28,275 bases of DNA from a virus, in IMG/VR virus record IMGVR_UViG_3300032173_000029, positions 1 through 28,275 of that record; one strand, written 5' to 3'. The notes below the pieces were generated by a model. It saw only the letters and a list, made by a program, of their open reading frames with translations. It was not told the origin of the DNA and ran no database searches. The translations under genes were made by a program, and so were the position numbers. Shown piece by piece: positions 21,848-27,903 of this stretch (position 1 is the stretch's first letter; every line of letters starts with the position of its first letter).

Positions 21848-22275
21848 TTCGCGCCTCGCGTGAGCACGCCGTATTTCACTAGTGTCTCGATCTCTTTCCG
21901 CTGGTCCTCGTTGGCCTTTTCTAGATCGCGGATGCGTTTGTCTTTGGCATCTTCGCACGGCAAGAGCCGATAACCGCGCTTGCTGGCGAGCCACTGCAGG
22001 GGAATTTCATTGCCGCACAATTCCATCAATCGCAATAGTTTGTTTTCCGGGAAAGAGGCATCGCCGTTCATGATGCGCGTCCAGTTGCCGGCGTCGATGC
22101 CGAGCGGCTTGTAGATTTCCTTGTCGTAACCGAACCCGGCGTACTGGATGCAAAGCTTGATCGCCGCGTGCAACGTCTGCTGCTTCTCGATGATGGAAAC
22201 ATCGGGCGCATCCTGGGCGGTGCCGGGCTGGCCGAAAAGCGGGATCTGGCCGGCCAACAAATTATTTGTTGTCAT
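21844..22275 (-). CDS. CII-like / phage HTH regulator
   Basis: The product has 143 residues. The central part (HAAIKLCIQYAGFGYDKEIYKPLGIDAGNWTRIMNGDASFPENKLLRLMELCGNEIPLQWLASKRGYRLLP) reads as a helix-turn-helix domain of the kind found in phage regulators of beta- and gammaproteobacteria. A C-terminal coiled coil (DKRIRDLEKANEDQRKEIETLV) suggests an oligomer. It is the second gene of the PR operon, after the Cro-like gene and a terminator, as CII is in lambda. A GGGG-containing Shine-Dalgarno precedes the ATG. The DNA-binding call is good; CII function is inferred from position. Confidence 0.7.
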   Translation of the reverse strand: MTTNNLLAGQIPLFGQPGTAQDAPDVSIIEKQQTLHAAIKLCIQYAGFGYDKEIYKPLGIDAGNWTRIMNGDASFPENKLLRLMELCGNEIPLQWLASKRGYRLLPCEDAKDKRIRDLEKANEDQRKEIETLVKYGVLTRGAK

Positions 22276-22296
22276 TTGTAGGCCCCTTTTCTAGTC

Positions 22297-22326
22297 AAAA
22301 AAAATCGATGCCCCATAATGCGGGGC
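22297..22326 (-). terminator. Intrinsic terminator between Cro-like and CII-like genes (tR1-like)
   Basis: On the minus strand GCCCC, a seven-base loop, GGGGC and a run of eight T closely follow. It lies in the 98-base gap after the Cro-like gene, the place of lambda tR1, and would limit downstream early transcription. Confidence 0.75.
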
Positions 22327-22373
22327 GGCGCAATTTCCACTGCTAGGAGGAGTGATTCGGTGATGGTCTTCAT

Positions 22374-22595
22374 TTATGCGGCCTTTTTCGGTGGTGACCG
22401 ACGCTTCAAAAGCTCTGTCGCTTTGATATCGCCCTTGGTAGCCGCTTCAATTTCAAACGCACGTAAACGAGGTACACGACCCCGCCACATATAAATTGCC
22501 TGTTTTGTAATCCCCAGCACTGACGCCAAGCCATCCACGCCCCCAAAGCGCTCTACGGCAAGGTCCAGCCCGGTTTTCCCCGATTTGGTTTCCAT
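22374..22595 (-). CDS. Cro-like / YdaS-like small HTH regulator
   Basis: The product has 73 residues from the ATG at 22595. Residues 11-45 (DLAVERFGGVDGLASVLGITKQAIYMWRGRVPRLRAFEIEAATKG) form a Cro/YdaS helix-turn-helix, ending in a basic tail (LKRRSPPKKAA). An upstream in-frame TTG at 22631 is part of the promoter -35 and is unlikely as a start. The predicted transcript begins about at this ATG, so the mRNA may be leaderless. It is the first gene of the PR operon, divergent from the repressor and separated from it by three operator-like sites. Confidence 0.82.
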   Translation of the reverse strand: METKSGKTGLDLAVERFGGVDGLASVLGITKQAIYMWRGRVPRLRAFEIEAATKGDIKATELLKRRSPPKKAA

Positions 22596-22601
22596 AGGCC
22601 A

Positions 22602-22631
22602 ATGGTAAGCATGCTTACTGTTTGTTGTCAA
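22602..22631 (-). promoter_or_regulatory. Early right promoter (PR-like)
   Basis: On the minus strand, a perfect TTGACA (22631-22626) is followed after 18 bases by TACCAT (22607-22602, 4 of 6). The operator GTAAGCATGCTTAC lies between and over the -10. The same TTGACAACAAA leader is found at the PL-like promoter near 24585. Confidence 0.72.
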
Positions 22632-22666
22632 GCATGCTTCCCTGCGTTGAGTGTAAGTTTGCTTAC
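22605..22666. promoter_or_regulatory. Three repressor operators (OR-like)
   Basis: Three related 14-bp sites lie at 22605-22618 (GTAAGCATGCTTAC, perfect palindrome), 22628-22641 (core AAGCATGCTT) and 22653-22666 (GTAAGTTTGCTTAC). Centres are 23 and 25 bp apart, like lambda OR1-3. The first covers the PR -10, the second its -35, and the third ends at the base before the first in-frame ATG of the repressor. Confidence 0.82.
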
Positions 22667-22681
22667 ATGGAGAACGAGAAA

Positions 22682-23044
22682 ATGCTTGGGGATCGGATCA
22701 AAAAGGCGCGCGGAAAACTAAGCCAGGAATTAGTCGCCAAGGCCGTGGGCGTTACCCGTGAGTCGGTAAGTCAATGGGAAAACGGCACCACAAAAGACTT
22801 GAAGATACAAAATCTTTTTAAGCTGGCTAAATTTTTAAAAAAAAATGCTGAATGGCTCGGCACTGGCGATGGGCTTGAAGAACCGGAAGCAATTGGTTTT
22901 CATGCCGCCGAAACGGCGGGAGAATATCAAAACCTGAAAGACTTGACCGATGATGCCATTAAGGCAGCACGCGAATGGATGAAACTGCCGGCAGCATTGC
23001 AAAAACACATTTTCGATATGATGGCGATTTTAAATAAAAAATAA
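22682..23044 (+). CDS. CI-like repressor, short form without autoprotease domain
   Basis: The product has 120 residues from the ATG at 22682, chosen for GGAG nine bases upstream; ATG 22667 (five residues longer) directly abuts the third operator and would be leaderless. Residues 3-55 (DRIKKARGKLSQELVAKAVGVTRESVSQWENGTTKDLKIQNLFKLAKFL) are an XRE helix-turn-helix. The C-terminal half is helical (DLTDDAIKAAREWMKLPAALQKHIFDMMAIL). There is no S24/LexA-type peptidase, so RecA-driven self-cleavage is not expected. It is the only plus-strand gene in the immunity region and lies next to the operators. Confidence 0.85.
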   Translation: MLGDRIKKARGKLSQELVAKAVGVTRESVSQWENGTTKDLKIQNLFKLAKFLKKNAEWLGTGDGLEEPEAIGFHAAETAGEYQNLKDLTDDAIKAAREWMKLPAALQKHIFDMMAILNKK

Positions 23045-23065
23045 TACCAACCAGTGGCGTGTGGA

Positions 23066-23695
23066 TCAGAGAAATTTAACCCACGTCTCTTCGGCGAGAA
23101 TCAGCGGGCTACCACCTTTCTTGCGTAACGTCACGGCGTGCTCGATCTTGCGTCCGTGGCTAGTGTGGGCCCAGTCGCGCGAGGCCAGCGTGCCAATGAC
23201 GAGATAATCGAGATTGCGGGTTACGGTATCCGCTACCTGTCCACCGCGATCGATTGCATCTGCCTCGCATTTATGGCGCGATCCATAAATGAATTTTCCG
23301 GTGAAGCAAAAGAGCGTGCCGGAAAAATCGAGCTTGTCGAGATTGTCCACCGGCAGGCGCGTGGCCATGCCATCGACGGCGCCAATATCCTCTGGCGCAC
23401 CGCCCACGATACTGGCGAGCGTTGTCTTGAGGTCATTTGCTTCCTCGTCCGTCACAACTCCATCGGCAAGGATTTCCCGCACGCGGGCGGCTAGAACATC
23501 TCCCGGCCAAGTGCGCGTAATTTCCTGATTCTCTTTTAACCAGGTATCGAGAAAAACAATCTCGGATTCAGTCAACCGGCTGTCGGCGACGAGTCCATGG
23601 CAGATACCGATAAGAGATTCGATGGATTTCTTGAGATTACGATGCCAGTTAAAGGCTTTAATAATTGGTTGGCCATCATCGTCACGCTGAGTCAT
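23066..23695 (-). CDS. TerB-like/BRCT two-domain protein (immunity-region cargo)
   Basis: The product has 209 residues with GGAGG before the ATG. Residues 25-95 (SLIGICHGLVADSRLTESEIVFLDTWLKENQE...VREILADGVVTDEEANDL) look like a TerB-type helical domain. Residues 120-209 (LDFSGTLFCFTGKFIYGSRHKCEADAIDRGGQVADTVTRNLDYLVIGTLASRDW...KIEHAVTLRKKGGSPLILAEETW) are a BRCT domain of the DNA ligase type, with GG-x-V and the W near the end. BRCT binds phosphopeptides or DNA ends. It is last in a three-gene minus-strand operon that converges on the repressor. A cargo role in exclusion or conversion is inferred. Confidence 0.8.
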   Translation of the reverse strand: MTQRDDDGQPIIKAFNWHRNLKKSIESLIGICHGLVADSRLTESEIVFLDTWLKENQEITRTWPGDVLAARVREILADGVVTDEEANDLKTTLASIVGGAPEDIGAVDGMATRLPVDNLDKLDFSGTLFCFTGKFIYGSRHKCEADAIDRGGQVADTVTRNLDYLVIGTLASRDWAHTSHGRKIEHAVTLRKKGGSPLILAEETWVKFL

Positions 23696-23717
23696 ATTTC
23701 TATCCTCCGAGTTATCT

Positions 23718-24014
23718 TTATTCTTTAGCGATAGGTTCGCAGCGAAAAGTTAATTCTGCGGATGTGCAGCGAACTATGGGGATGCCCATCTCAGTGTTTG
23801 AGCTGATCTCGACAGGCGACTCTTTTCTTCCTGCGCAAAATTTGACGGACTCCCCGCGCAGGTAATCCAACAGAACACTTGGTGACCCGACGGCACAGGC
23901 ATCGCTCATCTTGAAGAGGCGATATTCGTCTTTCCCGACGACAGAAAACTGCGTGCTCGCACACCCACCAAAAAACACCAAGGAAAAAACTAACAACAAT
24001 AATTTTAGCTTCAC
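23718..24014 (-). CDS. Small lipoprotein A (immunity-region cargo)
   Basis: The product has 98 residues from a GTG start at 24014, with AAGGAGG seven bases upstream. The signal MKLKLLLLVFSLVFFGGC ends in a lipobox (FGGC, Cys18). The mature part has four further or so Cys/charged features (FKMSDACAVGS, VKFCAGRKE, VRCTSAEL, TFRCEP), fitting disulfides outside the inner membrane. I recognise no family. It lies between the second lipoprotein gene and the TerB/BRCT gene with gaps of about 23 bases on either side, so the three form one operon. Confidence 0.72.
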   Translation of the reverse strand: MKLKLLLLVFSLVFFGGCASTQFSVVGKDEYRLFKMSDACAVGSPSVLLDYLRGESVKFCAGRKESPVEISSNTEMGIPIVRCTSAELTFRCEPIAKE

Positions 24015-24037
24015 TCACACCTCCTTTCAGCGCGATT

Positions 24038-24484
24038 TCATTTCAATTTCCCTTCTATATAGCCTTTGTAATTCTCATAGATCGGAGCCATCCGTTTTGC
24101 ACAGGCGGTGAAATTAAAACTCTCGAATCCTTTGCAGCTAATGGATAGTTTGATCTTGGCCGTTTCTCCTGCTTCCGGGGTTTTTGTGGCCGCAAAACCG
24201 AGATACCCATACTCAATGGGGCCATAGGTGGAAATAATGGTGTCATCGGCAAACTGAACTTTCATATCAGAATGCTCTTGGATATATATCTTCGTGAGAT
24301 TGAATGCTTTGTCGCAAGCCATTTTATTTTTGCAATCGACTGTCCTGAAGGCATAGGAAGCATTTAAGCGTTCGCTGATCGCCGAGGATTCAGCATTCCT
24401 CTGGGCAATTTCTTGTTGCGACAAACACCCCGTCAAACCGTTGATAGCTACCAACAAAAGGCCAAGGGCTATTACCTTTTTCAT
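24038..24484 (-). CDS. Lipoprotein B (immunity-region cargo)
   Basis: The product has 148 residues from the ATG at 24484, with GGGAG eight bases upstream. A longer in-frame reading starts in the operator region and is rejected. The signal MKKVIALGLLLVAINGLTGC ends in a lipobox (LTGC, Cys20). The mature part has paired Cys (VDCKNKMAC; SISCKGF; FTAC) and a mid beta region (DDTIISTYGPIEYGYLGFAATK). No family is recognised. It leads the three-gene cargo operon. Phage lipoproteins often block superinfection at the receptor; a role like that is inferred only. Confidence 0.75.
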   Translation of the reverse strand: MKKVIALGLLLVAINGLTGCLSQQEIAQRNAESSAISERLNASYAFRTVDCKNKMACDKAFNLTKIYIQEHSDMKVQFADDTIISTYGPIEYGYLGFAATKTPEAGETAKIKLSISCKGFESFNFTACAKRMAPIYENYKGYIEGKLK

Positions 24485-24574
24485 CGGAATTTCTCCCATG
24501 TAATTTATTGTGCCAAATTCTAAGGGAAAATCTTCACCCCCGCACGTTAAGCATTTCTCGGCATTTATTGGCAT

Positions 24575-24612
24575 GTAAGCATACTTGACAACAAATGCGT
24601 AAGCATGCTTAC
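24575..24612. promoter_or_regulatory. Two repressor operators at the distal promoter (OL-like)
   Basis: GTAAGCATGCTTAC at 24599-24612 is identical to the first OR site. GTAAGCATACTTGA at 24575-24588 matches it at 11 of 14. Centres are 24 bp apart. They lie 2 kb from the repressor-side set, around the second TTGACA promoter. A weaker half-site (TTAAGCA) is present at 24547. Confidence 0.8.
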
Positions 24613-24614
24613 AT
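24585..24614 (+). promoter_or_regulatory. Early left promoter (PL-like)
   Basis: TTGACA (24585-24590), 18 bases, then TTACAT (24609-24614, weak -10). The block TTGACAACAAA followed by the operator palindrome repeats the PR arrangement on the opposite strand. It would drive the plus-strand operon from 24652. On the minus strand, TTGTCA with AATAAA 16 bases later could serve the lipoprotein operon. Confidence 0.65.
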
Positions 24615-24651
24615 AAACCCCGTGACCACCACAAAGACCAAGGAGCCACCC

Positions 24652-25098
24652 ATGCAAACCGCCACCACCACCGAAACCCCCGCCATCAATCTCGCGGGCC
24701 TCAAACTCTCCTCCCTCCCTCGCCTAGGCACCGACTGGCCCAATCAGGCCGGCCAATTCGCCGGCCTCGTGCGCGGCGAAAACGGCGCTCCGGATTATCT
24801 GCTGATCCTCGGCCCGGAACACGACAGCGAACTTCCCTGGCAACAGGCCATGGATTGGGCCACCGGCCTCGATATCGATGGCCATAAAGATTTCACCCTG
24901 CCCACTCGCGCGGAACAGGCCATTCTGTTCGGCACCTGCCGCGATCAATTTAAGATCGATTGGTATTGGTCCTGTGAGCAGCACGCCGCGAACAGCGGCT
25001 GTGCCTGGGTGCAGTTCTTCAGCGACGGCGACCAGGACTACGGCCGCAAGTCGAATGACTACCGCGCTCGTGCCGTCCGCAGATTAATTATTCAGTAA
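24652..25098 (+). CDS. DUF1566 (C-type lectin-like) protein 1
   Basis: The product has 148 residues, with AGGAG seven bases ahead of the ATG. The pattern DYLLILGPEHDSELPWQQAMDWATGLDIDGHKDFTLPTRAEQAILF, then WYWSCEQHAANSGCAWVQFFSDGDQDYGRKSNDYRARAVRRL, is the DUF1566 fold: LPTR-x-E near the middle and W-x-S...A-W-x-x-F-x-x-G...RAVR at the end. It is the first gene of the PL operon. A second DUF1566 gene lies at 27904. Proteins of this fold bind sugars or proteins and include targets of diversity-generating retroelements. The phage-specific role is not known to me. Confidence 0.85.
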   Translation: MQTATTTETPAINLAGLKLSSLPRLGTDWPNQAGQFAGLVRGENGAPDYLLILGPEHDSELPWQQAMDWATGLDIDGHKDFTLPTRAEQAILFGTCRDQFKIDWYWSCEQHAANSGCAWVQFFSDGDQDYGRKSNDYRARAVRRLIIQ

Positions 25099-25132
25099 TT
25101 TAATAATTTCGCCTTTTTTTTGGAGAAACCGC

Positions 25133-26479
25133 ATGAAGGCATCCGCCGCCATCCTCGCCGTTGACCTCATTCCCGATCACGTCGCTTATCTGCCGATCGC
25201 GGCGATCTGCCCCGACCCGAACCAGCCGCGCACCGAATTCAACGAGACCGAGCTGCAGGGCTTGGCCACTGACATTGCCGCGCGCGGCATCGAACACGCA
25301 CTGCTGGTGCAAGCCAACGGTTACATCAAAGACGGTGAACGCCGCTGGCGCGCGGCACAGATCGCCAAGCTGGCCACGGTGCCCTGCCTGCTCGCGATCG
25401 ATGGCGTCGAGGTGGCCGGCCACGACCCGGTGGCGTACCTGCTCGATCAGGCCGCCGACAACGACCACGCTGCCAAACTCACACCACTTGATTGGGCGCG
25501 GTTTCTCAAGAAACTCGTTGAGACCCACGGCGTCGCCGTGAAAGACATCCCCGCCCTGCTCGCCGCACGCGGCATCACCATGAGCCGCCCCTATGCCTCG
25601 AACCTGATGCGGCTCACCGAGCTGCCCGACTGGGCCCAGGACAAGATTAAGACCGGCGCGCTTACGCCGGCCCACGGCAAGCACCTGCTCATCGCCAAGG
25701 ACTCACCGAAGGCGCTGGCAGAAGTGAAAAGCACCCTCGAGAACTGGGACACCGAATACGACCCGCTCACGATCGAGGCCCTGCGCTACGCCGTGCTCAA
25801 TGCCCTCGACGACGTGCATCTCGACCTCGAGTGCCGTCACGGAGACAAGGCCCCGCAGTTCGATACCAAGACTTGCGAGGGCTGTCCCAACCGCAAGGTG
25901 ATCAGCGAGAAAGGATGCCGCGATCGCATCTTTTGCTTCGATGAAACCTGCTTCAATAAAAAACAAACCGAGGCCGTGAATAAAGCCGCCGCCAAGAAAA
26001 AACAGGACCCCACGGCCAAGCCGACTCGCCCCATTGACCCCAAGACCCGCGAACGGCAACTACGCCAGAAAGCGGAGACTATTGCTCGCCGGCATGCAGT
26101 ATTGGCCATCGTTGGCAAGGCCAATGGTCACCCAGATACAGCAGATATGCACCTGCTCCTGAATAGGATTGCCGGCTACAGCGAAACCAAACAAATCTGC
26201 GAACGCCGCGGCTGGCAATCCAAGAATGGCCATTTCTTCGCTACCTTCGCGACGCGCACGAAAGGCCTGGGCGCCAGCGAGCTGCACGGCCTGCTGCTCG
26301 AGGCCGCCCTGGCGAACGGCAACGACGAACGCTTCATTGAGACCGCCAAACGCTACCACGTGAACCTCAAAGCGTTGGAGAAAACCGCGCTCGCAGAGCT
26401 CATGCCAAAGGCGGTTGCTAAGAAACCCAAGGTAAAGAAATCCTCCGCTGCCGCTAAACCCAAAGGCAAGAAAAAATGA
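25133..26479 (+). CDS. ParB-like protein with Cys-rich insert and Lys-rich tail
   Basis: The product has 448 residues; GGAG precedes the ATG. The ParB N-terminal domain is clear (PDPNQPRTEFNETELQGLATDIAARG, then DGERRWRAA at 67-75, the CTP-binding motif). A helix-turn-helix region spans about 115-190. Then a six-Cys insert (C234, C248, C251, C262, C268, C273), probably zinc-binding, and a Lys/Ala-rich tail from about 415. No ParA gene is in view, so simple partition is unlikely unless it lies beyond the edge. Phage ParB-like proteins can regulate transcription or act as nucleases. Its stop overlaps the next ATG. Confidence 0.88.
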   Translation: MKASAAILAVDLIPDHVAYLPIAAICPDPNQPRTEFNETELQGLATDIAARGIEHALLVQANGYIKDGERRWRAAQIAKLATVPCLLAIDGVEVAGHDPVAYLLDQAADNDHAAKLTPLDWARFLKKLVETHGVAVKDIPALLAARGITMSRPYASNLMRLTELPDWAQDKIKTGALTPAHGKHLLIAKDSPKALAEVKSTLENWDTEYDPLTIEALRYAVLNALDDVHLDLECRHGDKAPQFDTKTCEGCPNRKVISEKGCRDRIFCFDETCFNKKQTEAVNKAAAKKKQDPTAKPTRPIDPKTRERQLRQKAETIARRHAVLAIVGKANGHPDTADMHLLLNRIAGYSETKQICERRGWQSKNGHFFATFATRTKGLGASELHGLLLEAALANGNDERFIETAKRYHVNLKALEKTALAELMPKAVAKKPKVKKSSAAAKPKGKKK

Positions 26480-26604
26480 CCGACTTCAAGCACTATGGCC
26501 TTCACCACCGGCGCGACCAGCGCCTCGACGATATCGCGACCGGCATCGCTTGGGCCGTTGCCATCATCCTGTTGCTTCTGTATGTACCGGGAATGATGCC
26601 GTGA
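26476..26604 (+). CDS. Small membrane protein (42 residues)
   Basis: The ATG overlaps the ParB-like stop (ATGA), and the TGA overlaps a GTG start downstream. The first 20 residues are polar (TDFKHYGLHHRRDQRLDD), followed by a single membrane helix (IATGIAWAVAIILLLLYVPGMMP). No family is recognised. The two coupling overlaps, on both sides, make it a believable gene in spite of its size. Confidence 0.65.
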   Translation: MTDFKHYGLHHRRDQRLDDIATGIAWAVAIILLLLYVPGMMP

Positions 26605-26819
26605 GCCGGGCAAGCGATCACATCATCGTCAACAGCGACACCGGCTATTTCGAATGCCGTCGTTGCGGCGCGTCTTACAAGCCCGCTTTACCCTGCTCGA
26701 TCACCATGTACCTCGGCATGAGCCGGACGTTCATCCGTGAGCATCGTATCTGCCCGCCTCCGGCATCATTTTCACCTGCAGACGATCTGCCGATGATGCT
26801 CAGACGTCAGGCGGATTGA
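26601..26819 (+). CDS. Small zinc-finger-like protein
   Basis: The product has 72 residues from a GTG start at 26601 that overlaps the preceding stop (GTGA). YFECRRCGASYKPALPCSITMYLGMSRTFIREHRICPP has a CXXC, a third Cys and a final H-x-x-C, a plausible single zinc site found in other small phage proteins. I do not know the function. The chain of overlaps links it with the ParB-like gene. Confidence 0.68.
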   Translation: MSRASDHIIVNSDTGYFECRRCGASYKPALPCSITMYLGMSRTFIREHRICPPPASFSPADDLPMMLRRQAD

Positions 26820-26835
26820 AAATCTAGGAGGACCA

Positions 26836-27039
26836 ATGCTGACAAAACTTAAAATTCTCTGGTGCCGCTGGCGGATCCGGCGATTGCATCGCCAGGCCGA
26901 CATCCTTGCCGCCGATTTCCGCAACTGCGTCCGCGCAGCCCACGCCTATCATCGGGATGCCGAGGCGGTGCGCCGCGAATCGGCTCAGAAACGTGATCTC
27001 GCGTTGGCGCTAGAGACGCAATTGAAGTCAGCATTATGA
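26836..27039 (+). CDS. Hypothetical basic helical protein
   Basis: The product has 67 residues, with AGGAGG seven bases before the ATG. It is rich in Arg and His (LKILWCRWRIRRLHRQADILAADFRN...HRDAEAVRRESAQKRDLALALETQL), mainly helical with a coiled-coil end. The N-terminal ILWCRWRIRRL could bind membrane or nucleic acid. No family recognised. It overlaps the next gene by 4 bases. Confidence 0.65.
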   Translation: MLTKLKILWCRWRIRRLHRQADILAADFRNCVRAAHAYHRDAEAVRRESAQKRDLALALETQLKSAL

Positions 27040-27302
27040 CCGATGGCACACCTGGCGATGACGATAATATCTCACCATGTAAATGGACAACGATGCTCGA
27101 TGGCTTGGATGAAGCGGAGCAGATTCGTCATTGCATCAATACGGCAATAAACAATGACACGGGAATCCCGCCACAGGCATCCATGGCCGTCAAGCTCGAA
27201 ACCGACATCGACCCAGATAAGTCCTGTCTCAATTGTGGCCAGCCACGATCCTATACCGGCTGCTCAACCTGCGCCCACTGCGGCACGTCAATATGCGAAT
27301 AG
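27036..27302 (+). CDS. Small zinc-ribbon-like protein
   Basis: The product has 88 residues. The first half is acidic (TDGTPGDDDNISP...DGLDEAEQIRHCINTAI), and the second carries a CX2C...CX2CX2C set (DKSCLNCGQPRSYTGCSTCAHCGTSICE) that ends the protein, probably a zinc site. The ATG overlaps the previous TGA (ATGA). I do not recognise the family. Confidence 0.65.
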   Translation: MTDGTPGDDDNISPCKWTTMLDGLDEAEQIRHCINTAINNDTGIPPQASMAVKLETDIDPDKSCLNCGQPRSYTGCSTCAHCGTSICE

Positions 27303-27311
27303 GTGACGGAT

Positions 27312-27386
27312 ATGGATGAATTCCAGAAACAAACGATCACGATCGCCCTGCGGGAAATGTTCGTCCGGTTACAGACATTTTACTAA
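27312..27386 (+). CDS. Possible 24-residue micro-ORF
   Basis: MDEFQKQTITIALREMFVRLQTFY sits in the 97-base gap before the next gene with a GGTGA-like site upstream. It is amphipathic and helical. There is no further support, and the frame may be chance. Confidence 0.28.
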   Translation: MDEFQKQTITIALREMFVRLQTFY

Positions 27387-27399
27387 AACGGGATTATCC

Positions 27400-27612
27400 A
27401 TGTCACGAACTCTTGTAAACAAGGAATACACCGAAATCGCCTGCGAGGTTCACATCAAGACCGACCGCGCGATCCTGATCCACGACGGGGCGCGTGAGGC
27501 ATGGATCCCGCGCTCACAGATCGAGGATCCCGACCCGGAGGACATGGCGATCGGCAGCCACATCACACTGCTCATTCCCACCTGGCTCGCACAAGAAAAG
27601 GATCTGATATGA
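27400..27612 (+). CDS. Small hypothetical protein
   Basis: The product has 70 residues from the ATG at 27400, chosen for the GGGAT site just upstream and because a longer reading overlaps the gap without a good site. The sequence (NKEYTEIACEVHIKTDRAILIHDGAREAWIPRSQIEDPDPEDMAIGSHITLLIPTWLAQEKDLI) is a small beta-barrel-like protein. AREAWIPRSQIED is typical of a short family seen in many phages, with no known function. Its stop overlaps the next ATG. Confidence 0.75.
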   Translation: MSRTLVNKEYTEIACEVHIKTDRAILIHDGAREAWIPRSQIEDPDPEDMAIGSHITLLIPTWLAQEKDLI

Positions 27613-27863
27613 AAGTTTTCTTAATCGATGATTGTGATTATGTCGCCGCCGTCACGGCCGAGGACGCCATGGCATGGTACCGGAGCGAGATTTACGACGG
27701 CGCGGAGGAGTGTGACGAAGTAAGCCTCGATCTCGAATGCAACGAAGCCGAAGAAGGTGAGCCACCGATTATTACCACGTTTCAGGCCATGATCGAGCGC
27801 GACCTGCAAGATCCGAAAATCTCCTGGCCACACATCCTTGGCACGGATCCGTATTACGCATAA
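27609..27863 (+). CDS. Strongly acidic small protein (possible DNA mimic)
   Basis: The product has 84 residues with about 21 Asp/Glu against four Lys/Arg. Acidic residues cluster at IDDCDY, YDGAEECDEVSLDLECNEAEEGEP and ERDLQD. The ATG overlaps the stop of the upstream gene (ATGA). No family is recognised. Phage DNA-mimic proteins that block restriction or other DNA-binding proteins share such a charge and size; this gene is in the early-expressed left operon, where such proteins are often found. Function is inference only. Confidence 0.7.
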   Translation: MKVFLIDDCDYVAAVTAEDAMAWYRSEIYDGAEECDEVSLDLECNEAEEGEPPIITTFQAMIERDLQDPKISWPHILGTDPYYA

Positions 27864-27903
27864 GAGCATATCTAGCCCATCAACAACTTAGCAGGAGAAT
27901 CGC

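Noticed and set aside
22622-22681. Upstream ATG at 22622 as start of the repressor
   Set aside because: It would place the operators inside the coding region, and the added residues are not like a repressor N-terminus.
24500-24525. Possible sigma-54 promoter (TTGGCACAATAAATTAC on the minus strand)
   Set aside because: The TGGCAC half is present but the GC of the -12 element is missing at the needed spacing.
24038-24649. Longer start for lipoprotein B (203 residues)
   Set aside because: The extra residues run through the operator region and would bury the signal peptide; ATG 24484 has a good Shine-Dalgarno and lipobox at residue 20.
24652-25098. Diversity-generating retroelement target
   Set aside because: No reverse transcriptase gene or template/variable repeat pair can be seen in the window; kept only as a check for the flanks.
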